From Bacillus sp. V2I10 (GTDB taxonomy: Bacteria; Bacillota; Bacilli; Bacillales; Bacillaceae): a DNA stretch of 64,000 nucleotides. The stretch spans positions 1,140,001 through 1,204,000 of the forward strand of contig NZ_JAUSYV010000001.1 of NCBI RefSeq assembly GCF_030817055.1, in the 5' to 3' direction. How positions within the stretch are numbered: position 1 is the first letter of the stretch; each line of letters begins with the position of its first letter. Positions 23,822 to 33,635 of this stretch are shown piece after piece. The notes below the pieces were generated by a model, which searched no databases, was not told where the DNA came from, and saw nothing but the letters and a program-made list of their open reading frames with translations. The position numbers and the translations under genes were made by a program.

Positions 23822-25312
23822 CTACTCCTTCAGCACGGCTTGAATATAGATTGATGGATCAAGCAGCGTTTCAGCAGCTTGAGTGATATACGGTGCAGCT
23901 GCTTCCGTTCCAACCCCAAAAGCAATCGATAGAGCAATCAGGACAGCGATTGGAAAGAGAAGACCTTTTGTCGAGCCTTTCTCCTGTTCTTTCGCAAGCT
24001 TGACTTCACCCCAGAATCCATTGATGAAAATTTTCATAATGGAGTAGAGAACAAGCAAGCTTGATATCAGTACAAATAAAGCAAAGACATATTCTCCGGC
24101 TTCAAAGCCGCCCTGGACAATTTTAAGCTTGCCGACAAAACCGCTTAATGGAGGAATTCCAGCAAGGGCAATGGCGGCGATAAAGAACATCCACGCCAGG
24201 AGAGGATGATTTTTCAGCAGTCCGCCCATTTTCCGTAAATCACTTGTGCCTGTAATCACAATCATGGCACCTGTAAGCATAAAGAGGGCGCCTTTGATGA
24301 TCATATCGTGGATCAAGTAGTAAATGGCCCCTTCAATCCCAGGTGAATTAAAGACTGCAACTCCAAACAAAATGACGCCTACTGCGACAATGATATTATA
24401 AATCACAATCTTTTCTATATCCCAATATGCAACTGCTCCAATCACTCCGAACAGAACGGTCAGAACAGAGAGCCATGCTAAAATCTGATGCGTATAGCCC
24501 GTGTCATGAATGAAAATGAGTGTATATACCCGGGTAATGGAATATACGCCGACCTTTGTTAACAAAGCTCCAAATAAAGCTGTTACCACAGCTGGAGGCG
24601 CCTGATAAGATCCCGGCATCCAGAAGTAAAGCGGAAAGATTGCACCTTTCATGCCGAAAACGACTAAAAATAAAATCGCAATAACAGTCAATATCCCTGT
24701 TTGTCCGTTTTCACTGATTATCTGACTCAAATCTGCCATATTCAGTGTGCCGGTTACTGCATATAAGTAAGCAACAGTGATGACGAATAAAGCTGAGGAA
24801 AAAATATTCACTATGATATATTTAATAGATTCCCTCAGCTGCGGTTTTGTTCCGCCAAGGACAATCAGTACATACGAGCTCATAAGCATCACTTCAAAAA
24901 AGACAAACAGGTTAAAGATATCGCCAGTTAAAAAAGCGCCTGTTACACCAGTCAGCAGGAACTGAACAGCCGGATAAAAGTAAAAACGCTCTCTTTCAGC
25001 CCCGATTGAACGGAAGGCAAACAGTATAGAAGTCATTCCGATGATGCTTGTTGTTAAAACGAGCAGACTGGAAAACATATCTGCAACGAATACAATCCCG
25101 TATGGAGGTGCCCAGCTTCCGATTTCCACTGTGAGAATACCATTTTCTCTGACATCCAAAACGAGCAGAAAAGAAATGATAACTGCTATTAAAGATGCAA
25201 TAACGCTCATCCACTTTTGGATGGTTATATATTTATTGAAAAAGATTAAAAGAATACCTGCCAATAATGGAACAATGAGAGGCAGCATCACGATATTATT
25301 CATTATGATCAT
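23822..25312 (-). CDS. mrpD: MrpD subunit, proton-translocating (NADH dehydrogenase ND4-like)
   Basis: This 496-aa membrane protein belongs to the complex I ND2/4/5 antiporter-like family, with about 14 helices. Key charged residues are visible: Glu in FFEVMLMSSYVL, Lys in FGMKGAIFPLYFWMPGSYQ and the HDMIIKGALFM segment. It forms one of the two ion paths of the Mrp complex. An upstream in-frame ATG pair makes the exact start uncertain by a few residues (MIIMNN). It overlaps mrpC by some bases. Confidence 0.95.
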   Translation of the reverse strand: MIIMNNIVMLPLIVPLLAGILLIFFNKYITIQKWMSVIASLIAVIISFLLVLDVRENGILTVEIGSWAPPYGIVFVADMFSSLLVLTTSIIGMTSILFAFRSIGAERERFYFYPAVQFLLTGVTGAFLTGDIFNLFVFFEVMLMSSYVLIVLGGTKPQLRESIKYIIVNIFSSALFVITVAYLYAVTGTLNMADLSQIISENGQTGILTVIAILFLVVFGMKGAIFPLYFWMPGSYQAPPAVVTALFGALLTKVGVYSITRVYTLIFIHDTGYTHQILAWLSVLTVLFGVIGAVAYWDIEKIVIYNIIVAVGVILFGVAVFNSPGIEGAIYYLIHDMIIKGALFMLTGAMIVITGTSDLRKMGGLLKNHPLLAWMFFIAAIALAGIPPLSGFVGKLKIVQGGFEAGEYVFALFVLISSLLVLYSIMKIFINGFWGEVKLAKEQEKGSTKGLLFPIAVLIALSIAFGVGTEAAAPYITQAAETLLDPSIYIQAVLKE

Positions 25313-25637
25313 TTCCCCTTAACTGATCCATATCATCACTTCCGAGTTCCTGATACGCTCTGTAAGCTAAAACAAGCAAGAAGGATGTAACACCAAAGCT
25401 GATAACAATTGCCGTTAAAATCAAAGCCTGCGGCAGAGGATCGACATATGATGAAGCTTCTTCGCCAAGTAAAGGCGCTGCGCCTTTTTTCAGGCCTCCC
25501 ATTGTAAGGATTAGAAGATGGGCGCCATGACTGAGCAAGCCTGTACCGATAATAATGCGAAGCAAGCTTTTTGAAAGCATTAAATAAGTTGCAGCCATAA
25601 ACAATAAACCAGCAACGATTGCCATTAAAATCTCCAT
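25296..25637 (-). CDS. mrpC: MrpC subunit of Na+/H+ antiporter (NuoK-like)
   Basis: The 113-aa protein has three membrane helices and is homologous to NuoK: YLMLSKSLLRIIIGTGLLSHGAHLLIL carries the family pattern. The segment DPLPQALILTAIVISFGV is nearly invariant in MrpC. It overlaps the ATG of mrpD and begins at the last base of mrpB. Confidence 0.95.
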   Translation of the reverse strand: MEILMAIVAGLLFMAATYLMLSKSLLRIIIGTGLLSHGAHLLILTMGGLKKGAAPLLGEEASSYVDPLPQALILTAIVISFGVTSFLLVLAYRAYQELGSDDMDQLRGNDHNE

Positions 25638-26074
25638 TATTCCGTCTCTCCAATCGTCTGAATAATGGTCAGTGTTACACCGATAACAACCAGATAAACA
25701 CCAAGATCAAACAAGACTGCTGTAGCAAGCTCCGTATCTCCGAGAATCGGCAGATCAACATGACCGAACGTATGGGATAAAAACGGAACGCCGAAAAAGA
25801 AAGAGCCGACACCCGTTAATACAGCAATCAGCAGTCCTGCTGCAGCAAGATTAATGTAATTGACAGGCAGAATATTGATCACTGTTTTTACATCATAAGC
25901 AAGCAGAAGCAGCACGATCGCGGAGGAAGTCATTAATCCTCCAATAAATCCGCCGCCAGGTGTGTAGTGCCCGGCGAAAAAGAGATAAATCGAGAAAATG
26001 ATGATAATAAAGAACACAACTTTAGTAACCGTCTGCAGAATCACATCGTTTGTTTTGATATGTGTTTTTTTCAT
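25637..26074 (-). CDS. mrpB: MrpB subunit of Na+/H+ antiporter
   Basis: The 145-aa protein has four membrane helices. The MnhB motif GHYTPGGGFIGGLMTSSAIVL is clear at about residues 29-49. It overlaps the mrpA stop by 4 bases (ATGA), so the two are translationally coupled. MrpA and MrpB together resemble the ND5 C-terminal extension. Confidence 0.95.
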   Translation of the reverse strand: MKKTHIKTNDVILQTVTKVVFFIIIIFSIYLFFAGHYTPGGGFIGGLMTSSAIVLLLLAYDVKTVINILPVNYINLAAAGLLIAVLTGVGSFFFGVPFLSHTFGHVDLPILGDTELATAVLFDLGVYLVVIGVTLTIIQTIGETE

Positions 26075-28461
26075 CCTTCCTCCCCCTTTGCCATCCGAAG
26101 TTTGACCATGGCGTAAATACCAAGTGCAGCAATGCCAAGAACAGTAATCTCAAACAAAGTATCAAAACCGCGGAAATCTACCAGTATGACGTTGACCATA
26201 TTTTTTCCGCCGGCTTCTGTATAGCTGTTTTCAATAAAGAAAGATGAAATTGTTTCGCTGGCACGATTGCTGTTTGCCGAAATGGCGACTAATGTGACAA
26301 CAAGGCCTACTCCAAATGAAATGAGGAAATTGACCAATCGGAAGCTGAGCTTCTTTTCTCTTTTCTTAAAAGAAGGCAGGAAGTAGAAGCAGAGTAAAAA
26401 CAGCGCCACCGATACCGTTTCAATTACAAGCTGGGTAAGAGCAAGGTCTGGTGCGCGAAACAGGACAAAGAACAGGGCTAAACTGTAGCCGACTGATCCG
26501 AGTGCAATAATAGCGGTCAATCTGGATTTTGATAATAAAATCGTGAACGTTCCAAGCACCATGGCAAAAGCAAGAACAGCCTCATAAATGCCAATCTTCG
26601 CAGTACCATTCAAATTGAATGAAAATCCTCCTTTGATGGCCAGCGTTCCGCCTGTTATCACAATCAGGAAAACAAAAATATAGGCAAGATAATCTCTGAT
26701 GAACCCTGTCATGTAAAAGCGCGTAAACGTGTTTGAATGACGTTCCATGCCGCTTAGAGAAGCATCATAGAATTTATTGAGCGCAAGTTTTTTCGGGAAC
26801 AGATCATATACTTTTCTCCATTTTCCAAGTGTCAAGTATCCGATTGCACCTATTGCGATCACTCCGATAGTCATCATTAATTCAGGAGTGAAACCATGCC
26901 AGAAGGTGATATGGACTTCGAATTTTTTGCCTGCAGGAAGCAGCGACGGCATGATCGATTCTACTGCAGGCTCGATTAGTGTATAAGACAGCAGATTCGG
27001 GAAAAATCCGAAAATCACAACAAGTGAACCGAGAATGATAGGAGAAATCAGCATGCCGAGAGGTGCTTCATGCGGTTTGCGCTCGAGCTTCTCCAATTGA
27101 ACAGGACCTGTAAAAGTTTTAAATACAAGCACCATGCTGTATAAGAACGTAAAGATACTCGCAATCCACGCGAGAACAGGAAATAATAAGCCCCATGTTT
27201 CCATGTTAAAAATATCCATTTTTGTTACATTGAGCATTCCGGTAAAGAACATTTCTTTACTTAAAAATCCGTTAAATGGCGGCAGACCGGCCATTGAGAA
27301 AGCCCCAATAACAGCGATTGTGAACGTAATCGGCATAAAGCTCATCAAACCCCCGAGCTTGCGGATATCACGTGTGCCGGTTTCATGGTCAACAATACCA
27401 GCTACCATGAAAAGACTTCCTTTAAATGTCGCATGATTAATTAAATGAAAAATAGCTGCAACAGTAGCTACCGTATAAAAATTATCATCAAGTGAATCGT
27501 AATGTAGAGCGGCTGCGCCGACTCCGAGCAAAGACATGATTAATCCAAGCTGACTCACAGTTGAGAAAGCGAGAATCGCTTTTAAATCGGTTTGCTTTAC
27601 AGCATTTAATGAGCCCCAGAACAGCGTAACGAGTCCGAAAATGCTGACAAGCCAAAACCATTCAGCCGTCATCGCAAATACAGGGCTGAACCTTGCAACA
27701 AGATAAATTCCTGCTTTAACCATCGTCGCTGAGTGAAGATACGCGCTGACAGGCGTTGGTGCCTCCATCGCATCTGGAAGCCAGATGTAAAATGGAAATT
27801 GAGCAGATTTGGTAAACGCTCCTAGCAGGACAAGAACAAGAGCCGGAATAAACAGCTGATTGTTCATAATGCCAGGAACAGCTTCAATCATTTCACGGAT
27901 GCTGAACGTTCCTGTCATCAAATAGAGCAGGACAAAACCCCCAAGCATCGAAAGTCCGCCAAATACCGTAATCAACATCGACTTTAATGCACCGTATCTT
28001 GATTTTTCTCTGTGGTACCAATAACCGATTAATAAGAACGATGAAAGACTGGTAAATTCCCAGAAAGTGTAGAGCACAATGACATTATCTGAAAGAACAA
28101 CACCAAGCATAGCCCCCATAAACATAAGCAGATAAACATAAAAATGATTTAATTTTTCTTTTTCTTTTGAGAGATAATAAATGGAATACAGGACGACGAG
28201 TGATCCGATACCTGTAATCAGCAAAGCAAAAAGCAGACCAAGCCCGTCCACATAGGCTGTAAAGTTGATGCCAAGCGATGGAATCCAATTTACAGTTGAT
28301 TGAACGGTATCCCCGATAAATCCAAGAAAATAAACGAACAATACAATAGGCAAAATAAGGACAAACCAACCAGTATGTATGCTTCTGAAATATTTATAAA
28401 GGAAAGGTATCAGAATGGCCAGTAGAAATGGTGAGATGATAGCCGCATGCAATAACGACAT
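26071..28461 (-). CDS. mrpA: MrpA subunit, large ND5-like antiporter protein
   Basis: MrpA (796 aa, about 20 helices) is the first gene of the operon. The ND5-like core holds FWEFTSLSSFLLIGYWYH, FTKSAQFPFYIWLPDAMEAP and HLINHATFKGSLFMVAGI, with the conserved Glu, Lys and His of the ion path; the C-terminal region carries FRAPDLALTQLVIETVSVAL. The Mrp complex exports Na+ in exchange for H+ and supports growth at high pH and salt, and sporulation in B. subtilis. AAGGAGG precedes the ATG at good spacing. All seven subunits are intact. Confidence 0.96.
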   Translation of the reverse strand: MSLLHAAIISPFLLAILIPFLYKYFRSIHTGWFVLILPIVLFVYFLGFIGDTVQSTVNWIPSLGINFTAYVDGLGLLFALLITGIGSLVVLYSIYYLSKEKEKLNHFYVYLLMFMGAMLGVVLSDNVIVLYTFWEFTSLSSFLLIGYWYHREKSRYGALKSMLITVFGGLSMLGGFVLLYLMTGTFSIREMIEAVPGIMNNQLFIPALVLVLLGAFTKSAQFPFYIWLPDAMEAPTPVSAYLHSATMVKAGIYLVARFSPVFAMTAEWFWLVSIFGLVTLFWGSLNAVKQTDLKAILAFSTVSQLGLIMSLLGVGAAALHYDSLDDNFYTVATVAAIFHLINHATFKGSLFMVAGIVDHETGTRDIRKLGGLMSFMPITFTIAVIGAFSMAGLPPFNGFLSKEMFFTGMLNVTKMDIFNMETWGLLFPVLAWIASIFTFLYSMVLVFKTFTGPVQLEKLERKPHEAPLGMLISPIILGSLVVIFGFFPNLLSYTLIEPAVESIMPSLLPAGKKFEVHITFWHGFTPELMMTIGVIAIGAIGYLTLGKWRKVYDLFPKKLALNKFYDASLSGMERHSNTFTRFYMTGFIRDYLAYIFVFLIVITGGTLAIKGGFSFNLNGTAKIGIYEAVLAFAMVLGTFTILLSKSRLTAIIALGSVGYSLALFFVLFRAPDLALTQLVIETVSVALFLLCFYFLPSFKKREKKLSFRLVNFLISFGVGLVVTLVAISANSNRASETISSFFIENSYTEAGGKNMVNVILVDFRGFDTLFEITVLGIAALGIYAMVKLRMAKGEEG

Positions 28462-28690
28462 TTTTGATCCTCCTTATGATGAAATTTCACGGTCATAAGA
28501 CCCTAAATTGATTTCAAAATTAATTATAACTTAAAAATTTCGTTCATGCATTCCTTACACATGTATTATTGACCTCCTTTATTGGTTCTATTAAATAAGT
28601 AGAAAGAAACAAAAATTAGCCAAAAAGTAACGGTTTAAGGCCTGTATATTTGTTTATATGAATGAGCATGCTGGTAATGAGGTGATCCAC

Positions 28691-28924
28691 ATGAATAAAA
28701 AGAAGATCATCACTGCATCTATTATTTTCACAGCCATGTTCAGCAGTGCATGGGCTGCAAATGAAAAAACAAAACGCTCTTACATTGATCCGGATTTCAA
28801 TAATGGGAGCAAAGCCGAAATGACTGAAACTGAAGAACCGTTCTACTTGTCAAATAAGGATAAAAGGATGCTTGAGAAATTTAAGCCGAGAGAATACATT
28901 CGGATTGTGAATGTGAATAAGTAA
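28691..28924 (+). CDS. Small secreted protein, 77 aa
   Basis: A perfect GAGGTGATCC ribosome site precedes the ATG at 28691. The 77-residue product has an N-terminal signal (MNKKKIITASIIFTAMF, cleavage likely after SSAWA) and a polar mature part of about 54 residues that is rich in charged residues and ends EYIRIVNVNK. An upstream in-frame ATG at 28658 lacks a ribosome site. It is not recognised. It is divergent from mrpA and followed by a perfect terminator. Confidence 0.7.
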   Translation: MNKKKIITASIIFTAMFSSAWAANEKTKRSYIDPDFNNGSKAEMTETEEPFYLSNKDKRMLEKFKPREYIRIVNVNK

Positions 28925-28957
28925 AACAGAACGTCAATCATATGACGTTCTGTTTTG
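28925..28957. terminator. Terminator after the small secreted protein
   Basis: ACAGAACGTCA and TGACGTTCTGT form a perfect 11-bp stem around ATCATA with a T-run. Confidence 0.9.
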
Positions 28958-29039
28958 TATGTGGAAAATAATTCTTGTAACCCTGATAGCACTCGGTCAT
29001 AATGAATGAGTATTATGTCAGATTAGGAGATTTCATGGA

Positions 29040-29597
29040 ATGAAAAATACATATTTTACAAGTTACTTCCCCCTGATTTCCATTCTGCTGTTCAGCACAT
29101 CTTTTTCAATATCTACTGTCATGATGGTTTTAAAGGTGCTTAAGAGGCTTGGTGTTTACGGGGGAATGCTTGAATTCTTTTCGGAGAATGGAATCAAATT
29201 AGCCTTGTTTATTGTTTTTGCCCTTATTTATTTTATGATTTTTTCCGCTTTAAAGCTTATTGCAGATACAGTAACAGAGCTTTCTCTGCTGTTTTTTTCA
29301 AAGGATGTGAACGGCGAAAGCCTGAAGAAAATCAGGCTTGGATCAGCGTTCTATTTAATTGCAGCTGCTCTTTCTCTGCTGCTCATTCAATATGGAATCG
29401 GAATTTTCGCTGTCTTTCTGCTGGCCACGCTGTGTTATTTCATATTTGTTGTTTATCAGTTCAGCTTTTTCTTAACATCGTTCTCGTTAATTGGACTTGT
29501 TTTGTTTCATGTGCTGTTCTGGTCTATCTTTTTGTTCGGCATCCTTTATATTTGCATGAGATTGTACAACAGCGTGATGGCGAGTTTGCCCGTATAG
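29040..29597 (+). CDS. yufK: YufK family membrane protein (DUF5366)
   Basis: The 185-aa protein has about five hydrophobic segments and begins MKNTYFTSYFPLISILLFS. The segment SALKLIADTVTELSLLFFSKD and the C-terminus RLYNSVMASLPV are strongly reminiscent of B. subtilis YufK, which also lies beside mrpA. The function is unknown. GGAG precedes the ATG. It converges on yuxK with a shared terminator. The assignment rests on recalled family sequence plus position. Confidence 0.85.
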   Translation: MKNTYFTSYFPLISILLFSTSFSISTVMMVLKVLKRLGVYGGMLEFFSENGIKLALFIVFALIYFMIFSALKLIADTVTELSLLFFSKDVNGESLKKIRLGSAFYLIAAALSLLLIQYGIGIFAVFLLATLCYFIFVVYQFSFFLTSFSLIGLVLFHVLFWSIFLFGILYICMRLYNSVMASLPV

Positions 29598-29599
29598 AA

Positions 29600-29633
29600 G
29601 AAGCCCCTCGGCTATTGCGAGGGGCTTTTCCTA
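29600..29633. terminator. Bidirectional terminator between yufK and yuxK
   Basis: AAGCCCCTCG and CGAGGGGCTT form a 10-bp GC-rich stem with a TTTTCC tail. Confidence 0.88.
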
Positions 29634-30032
29634 TAAAAATCTTTCTCTTGCTTCAGGAGAAGGGAGTGTACACGATTCCTTCTTTCCAAACCATTTGTAT
29701 CTGTTCATGGCAAGAAGGCTATAAATATAATCCCTGATAGGCCTTGGGATGACTATAAATAGAAAGGTTAGCCGGAATAAACCGCCAAGCTCCTTTAATA
29801 CGTGCAGAGCAGCGGTAGATTTGAGGTAAACCCTGTCACCATCCATATAAACGAAGCTGTCAAAATCTGAAAGAGGAAGGCTGTGATGAGCAAGAATTCG
29901 CTGTCCCGCATCAGACTGAAGGGAGGCAAACTTAAAAACAGCCTTTTTATCGTGCTTTAACACAAATTGCACGGTTCCATCACAGAAATTGCACACACCA
30001 TCAAATAATAAAATTTTTCCCTTTGACATCAT
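29631..30032 (-). CDS. yuxK: YuxK, thiol-disulfide-like DCC family protein (DUF393)
   Basis: The 133-aa protein has the DCC signature ILLFDGVCNFCDGTVQF with a CxxC pair (residues 13-16) and the second motif FASLQSDAGQRIL, then VYLKSTAALHVLKELGG. This group has a thioredoxin-like fold and an uncharacterised, probably redox, role. It is in the same order next to pbpD as in B. subtilis and is transcribed in the same direction, 55 bases downstream. Confidence 0.93.
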   Translation of the reverse strand: MMSKGKILLFDGVCNFCDGTVQFVLKHDKKAVFKFASLQSDAGQRILAHHSLPLSDFDSFVYMDGDRVYLKSTAALHVLKELGGLFRLTFLFIVIPRPIRDYIYSLLAMNRYKWFGKKESCTLPSPEARERFL

Positions 30033-30087
30033 TTCACCCTCAATTACAAGCTATATCGTTACTTTTCCACGAATAAACAATCTAAAA

Positions 30088-31959
30088 CTACCGATTTTTT
30101 GTGATATCCCTCCATATAAGCTGCTGAGGGGCGGAGTTGGCTAAATTCGCTATGCTGACTGATTTGTCTTTGCCAATCCACACGCCGGCAGCATAGCGAT
30201 CGGTTAAACCGACAAACCAAAGATCTTTATAGTCATTAGTCGTACCTGTTTTGCCGCCTGTATAGGGAGCGGAATGATTGGCTTTTGTTCCTGTACCGCT
30301 TGCTGTAACAGCCGATAAGAGCTTTCTCATTTCATTATTAGTTGTGCTTTTCCACACTTTTACCGGTTTTTCCTGCCATTTGTATAAAGCGTTCCCTTGT
30401 AAATCCGTTATTTTGATAATGGCATGGCTTTTATGGAAGACACCATCATTTGCAAAAGCCGAATAGGCTTGCGTAAGTTCTAAAGGTGAAAATCCATGTG
30501 TGAAGCCGCCGATTGCTGAAGGAAGCACGTAATCGGCATCCGTTACCGAACGGAAACCGAACGGCTTTAAATAAGAATATCCTTTTTCAATGCCAACTTC
30601 ATCAAGCATTCTGACTGCAGGTGTGTTGTATGATTTTTTAAAAGCCGTTTCAAGTGTCACATTTCCGTAAGTTTTCTCATCATAATTTTGGGGGCAATAG
30701 TCTTTCTTACAAAAAGGTCTTGCGCTTATAAGGGACGATGCGGAAGCATTTTTCACATCTATATACGGAACATAATCGAGCAATGGTTTTATGGCTGACC
30801 CTGGCTGGCGATATGCCTGGTAAGCGCGGTTGAAATCGAATTTTTGATAATCATGGCCGCCATATAAGGCTTTTATTTGATGAGCATGATGATCAATTAC
30901 CACGCTCGCTCCTTGAACAGAAGAATCACTTAGATGATTTTTAAAAGCATCAGCAACGTTAGCCTGCCGGGCCGGATCAAGAGCCGTATGAATGATCACG
31001 CCTTTTTTCACTACTTCATGCACTCTGTTTTTAAGCTCTTCCTCAAGGATGGCTTTTTCATCCCCGTCCGCATCTGCTTCTCTTTTAGTGTAGCCTTCAT
31101 TTTCAGCAATAAGGCGTTTTAGTTCATCATGTACATAGGTGACGTAGTCAGGGTAGCGGTCTGTCCGATGATGCAGATTTAATCTGATCTTTTCTGCTGA
31201 AGCAGAGTCGTATTGTTCTTGAGTAATATATTCATCGTCTAATAGATTATTAAGCAGCAGCTGCTGTCTTTTCTTTGTATTTTCAAAATGCTTGATCGGA
31301 TCATATAAGGTCGGATTATTCGGAATTGCACTGATAAAAGCAATTTGAGAAAGCGTCAGCTTGTCGATTGGCTTGCTGAAATAATAATTGCTTGCCATTT
31401 GAACCCCGTATACCCCGTTATGAAAATAGACGGCGTTTAAATAACCCTCGAGAATTTCTTCTTTTGAAAAGGTTCTCTCTATGTGATAGGAATACAGGAG
31501 CTCACTCAGCTTCCGATTATAGGTTTTCTCGTGTGATAAAAAGACATTGCGGGCAAGCTGCTGGGTAATCGTGCTTCCGCCTTGTTCGATGGATTGGTTT
31601 TTGGCATTAATCATTACCGCTCTCGCCATCCCGGCAGGATCAAATCCCATATGTTCATAGAATTTCTGATCCTCTGAAACGATGAAAATGGTTTTAACAG
31701 CTTCGGGAATCTTATCAAAAGGGACGAAGCTCCGGTTTTCTTGATTTGTGACGACCTCAGAGACGAGGGTCCCGTTTTGATCAACGATAAAACTATTTTG
31801 TGTCAGAGGAATTTCTTTTAAAGGAATCTTTTCATCTAAAACCGTTGATACAGCTTTTACATTTTTTACTTCATCCCCAGAGATCAAAAATAAATAAATA
31901 AGAACGGGGGCCATGATAAACAGGCATATCCAGCCGATTATTGAACGCAATGCTGTCAC
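30088..31959 (-). CDS. pbpD: Class A penicillin-binding protein (PBP4-like)
   Basis: The 623-aa bifunctional murein synthase has an N-terminal membrane anchor (residues 9-28), a GT51 transglycosylase domain (about 70-245; EDQKFYEHMGFDPAGMARA with the catalytic Glu, and QGGSTITQQLARN) and a transpeptidase domain (about 335-610; active-site Ser in PGSAIKPL, SYNTPA as SxN and KTGTTNDYKDLW as KTG). It polymerises and cross-links peptidoglycan outside the membrane. Length matches B. subtilis PbpD (624 aa), and so does the neighbourhood. Confidence 0.95.
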   Translation of the reverse strand: MTALRSIIGWICLFIMAPVLIYLFLISGDEVKNVKAVSTVLDEKIPLKEIPLTQNSFIVDQNGTLVSEVVTNQENRSFVPFDKIPEAVKTIFIVSEDQKFYEHMGFDPAGMARAVMINAKNQSIEQGGSTITQQLARNVFLSHEKTYNRKLSELLYSYHIERTFSKEEILEGYLNAVYFHNGVYGVQMASNYYFSKPIDKLTLSQIAFISAIPNNPTLYDPIKHFENTKKRQQLLLNNLLDDEYITQEQYDSASAEKIRLNLHHRTDRYPDYVTYVHDELKRLIAENEGYTKREADADGDEKAILEEELKNRVHEVVKKGVIIHTALDPARQANVADAFKNHLSDSSVQGASVVIDHHAHQIKALYGGHDYQKFDFNRAYQAYRQPGSAIKPLLDYVPYIDVKNASASSLISARPFCKKDYCPQNYDEKTYGNVTLETAFKKSYNTPAVRMLDEVGIEKGYSYLKPFGFRSVTDADYVLPSAIGGFTHGFSPLELTQAYSAFANDGVFHKSHAIIKITDLQGNALYKWQEKPVKVWKSTTNNEMRKLLSAVTASGTGTKANHSAPYTGGKTGTTNDYKDLWFVGLTDRYAAGVWIGKDKSVSIANLANSAPQQLIWRDITKNR

Positions 31960-32074
31960 TCGCTTTATAGGTTAATAGTGTACACCTTATAGTACCATCT
32001 GCTGAAATAAGATAGAAGATATTTCCTGCAAGGGCGCAGAGGAAAAAACGCGCTCCAGTTTGGATAGCACGTTT

Positions 32075-33310
32075 TCAGCTCACTTTTGCCAGGGCTTTTT
32101 GTTCACTGCGCAGGCTTTTCCATAATAGAATCGCACTGCACAGAAACAATCCGGCTGTTACATAAAAAACAGCAGAGATTCCAAAGCTGCCTGCAATGAT
32201 TCCGCCAAGAACAGGTCCGACGACATTGCCGAGAAACTTAAAGCTGACATTATAGCCAAGGACCTCACCCTGCATAGATACAGGTGCTGTCTGGCGAATA
32301 AATGCCGTAATGCAGGGAATGATGCCGCCAATTGCCATGCCAAACAGAAAACGGAAAATCATCAGCTGCCATAAATTCTGTACAAGCGCCTGCGGAATAA
32401 AACAGAAGACAGAGGCGACCAATAATCCAATCAGCACTTTTTCATGTCCAATCCGATCACCAAGAGAACCCCATCTCCTTGAAGCGATTAAATTGCCGGC
32501 GCCAGTGGCGGAAAAAGCGAGTCCTGAGAAAAATGCCAGATTGACCGGACCGTGAAGTTCGCTCACATAAAGAGCGAGCAGCGGCTGTATGCTGAAATTG
32601 CCAATTTGGACAAGGAGGGTTAAGAACATAATGGTTAAGAGGAGAGGAGATTTAAAAATATGCTGCAAGACTTGTTTTCTTGTGTACGATTTCTTTTTTT
32701 TCTCTTTTATTCCCAGCGGTGCTTCTTTAATCCCAAAAGCAACAAGAAGGACAGATATGTAAATAACGCCTGAGGTAATGAAAAACGTGTACGTAAAACC
32801 AAACTGGTCAGCGAGAAGACCTCCAATAAGCGGTCCGAATAAGCCTCCTGATACCGTCCCCATCTGAAGGGTTCCGAGTGTGCGTCCTGCAACCTCCTTT
32901 TTAGTCTGTGCTGAAATTAAAGCGAGAGAAGTCGGGATAAATCCAGTAACAGCACCCATCACAAGCCGCAGCAAAAATAACTCATGAACAGATTTTACAA
33001 AACCCATTAAAAGAATGCTTGTTGCAATGCCGGAGCCTGTAATCAGCAAAATCTTCTTATAGCCATACTTATCTCCAAATCTTCCCCATAGAGGAGAAAC
33101 AAGAAAAGCCATCAAAAAAGAGATGCCAAATACATAGCCAGCCCATTTGCGCACATAGTCATCTGAAAAATCGCCAAATGTGCTTAAGTATAAAGACAAA
33201 AAGGGCATAATCATTGTCGCACTTGCTGCAACAAAAAAGTTAGCCGTCCACATGATTAGGAAATTTCGTTTTTGAATAGAAATAAAAACACCTTCTTTAG
33301 ATAAAAGCAC
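32075..33310 (-). CDS. yuxJ: MFS drug/multidrug efflux transporter, YuxJ-like
   Basis: The protein (about 400 aa) has 12 membrane helices and MFS motifs: WGRFGDKYGYKKIL between helices 2 and 3, and the repeat WGSLGDRIGHEKVL in the second half; GLFGPLIGGLLAD resembles the drug-proton antiporter motif C. It probably exports a hydrophobic compound using the proton gradient. Its place between pbpD and kapD matches yuxJ. The start is uncertain: AAGAAGG precedes an ATT at about 33283, giving MSIQKRNFLIMWTANFF, whereas the first ATG-type codon further upstream lacks a good site. Confidence 0.88.
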   Translation of the reverse strand: MLLSKEGVFISIQKRNFLIMWTANFFVAASATMIMPFLSLYLSTFGDFSDDYVRKWAGYVFGISFLMAFLVSPLWGRFGDKYGYKKILLITGSGIATSILLMGFVKSVHELFLLRLVMGAVTGFIPTSLALISAQTKKEVAGRTLGTLQMGTVSGGLFGPLIGGLLADQFGFTYTFFITSGVIYISVLLVAFGIKEAPLGIKEKKKKSYTRKQVLQHIFKSPLLLTIMFLTLLVQIGNFSIQPLLALYVSELHGPVNLAFFSGLAFSATGAGNLIASRRWGSLGDRIGHEKVLIGLLVASVFCFIPQALVQNLWQLMIFRFLFGMAIGGIIPCITAFIRQTAPVSMQGEVLGYNVSFKFLGNVVGPVLGGIIAGSFGISAVFYVTAGLFLCSAILLWKSLRSEQKALAKVS

Positions 33311-33328
33311 GGATTTTACCGCAGATTA

Positions 33329-33451
33329 ACGGGCAGTAAGTCCGAGATAAAAGATATACCCATACCTTTGAAGTGATCAAAGGACAACTGCCCGTAAAGG
33401 CCCGATTGGTTCAACTAACACTCAGTGGAAAGCCAAAAACTCCACTGAGTG
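33329..33451. repeat. Structured intergenic element with three hairpins
   Basis: In the 325-base gap before kapD, ACGGGCAGT (33329-33337) pairs with ACTGCCCGT (33387-33395) and encloses CCTTTG/CAAAGG (33365-33383). It is followed by CACTCAGTGGA (33419-33429) paired with TCCACTGAGTG (33441-33451). Between them, GCCCGATTGGTTCAACTAA resembles pieces near 54931, 55600 and 58250. It looks like a member of a dispersed intergenic repeat family. The last hairpin has only a weak T-tail. Confidence 0.6.
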
Positions 33452-33635
33452 AAGTTTCACTTTATTTCGGGTCCCTTAATATTATAAATCAATCCTTTCG
33501 TTTTTAGAAATAATTTCTGAGCAATATTCATTATTTTTAGAAAAATAAAGCTATATTTTACTTTTTGGTGATATAATAGTAATAAAAAGGAAATTTCTTT
33601 TTTGTATAATAAAATAAGTTGAAAGGAGGGTTCGT

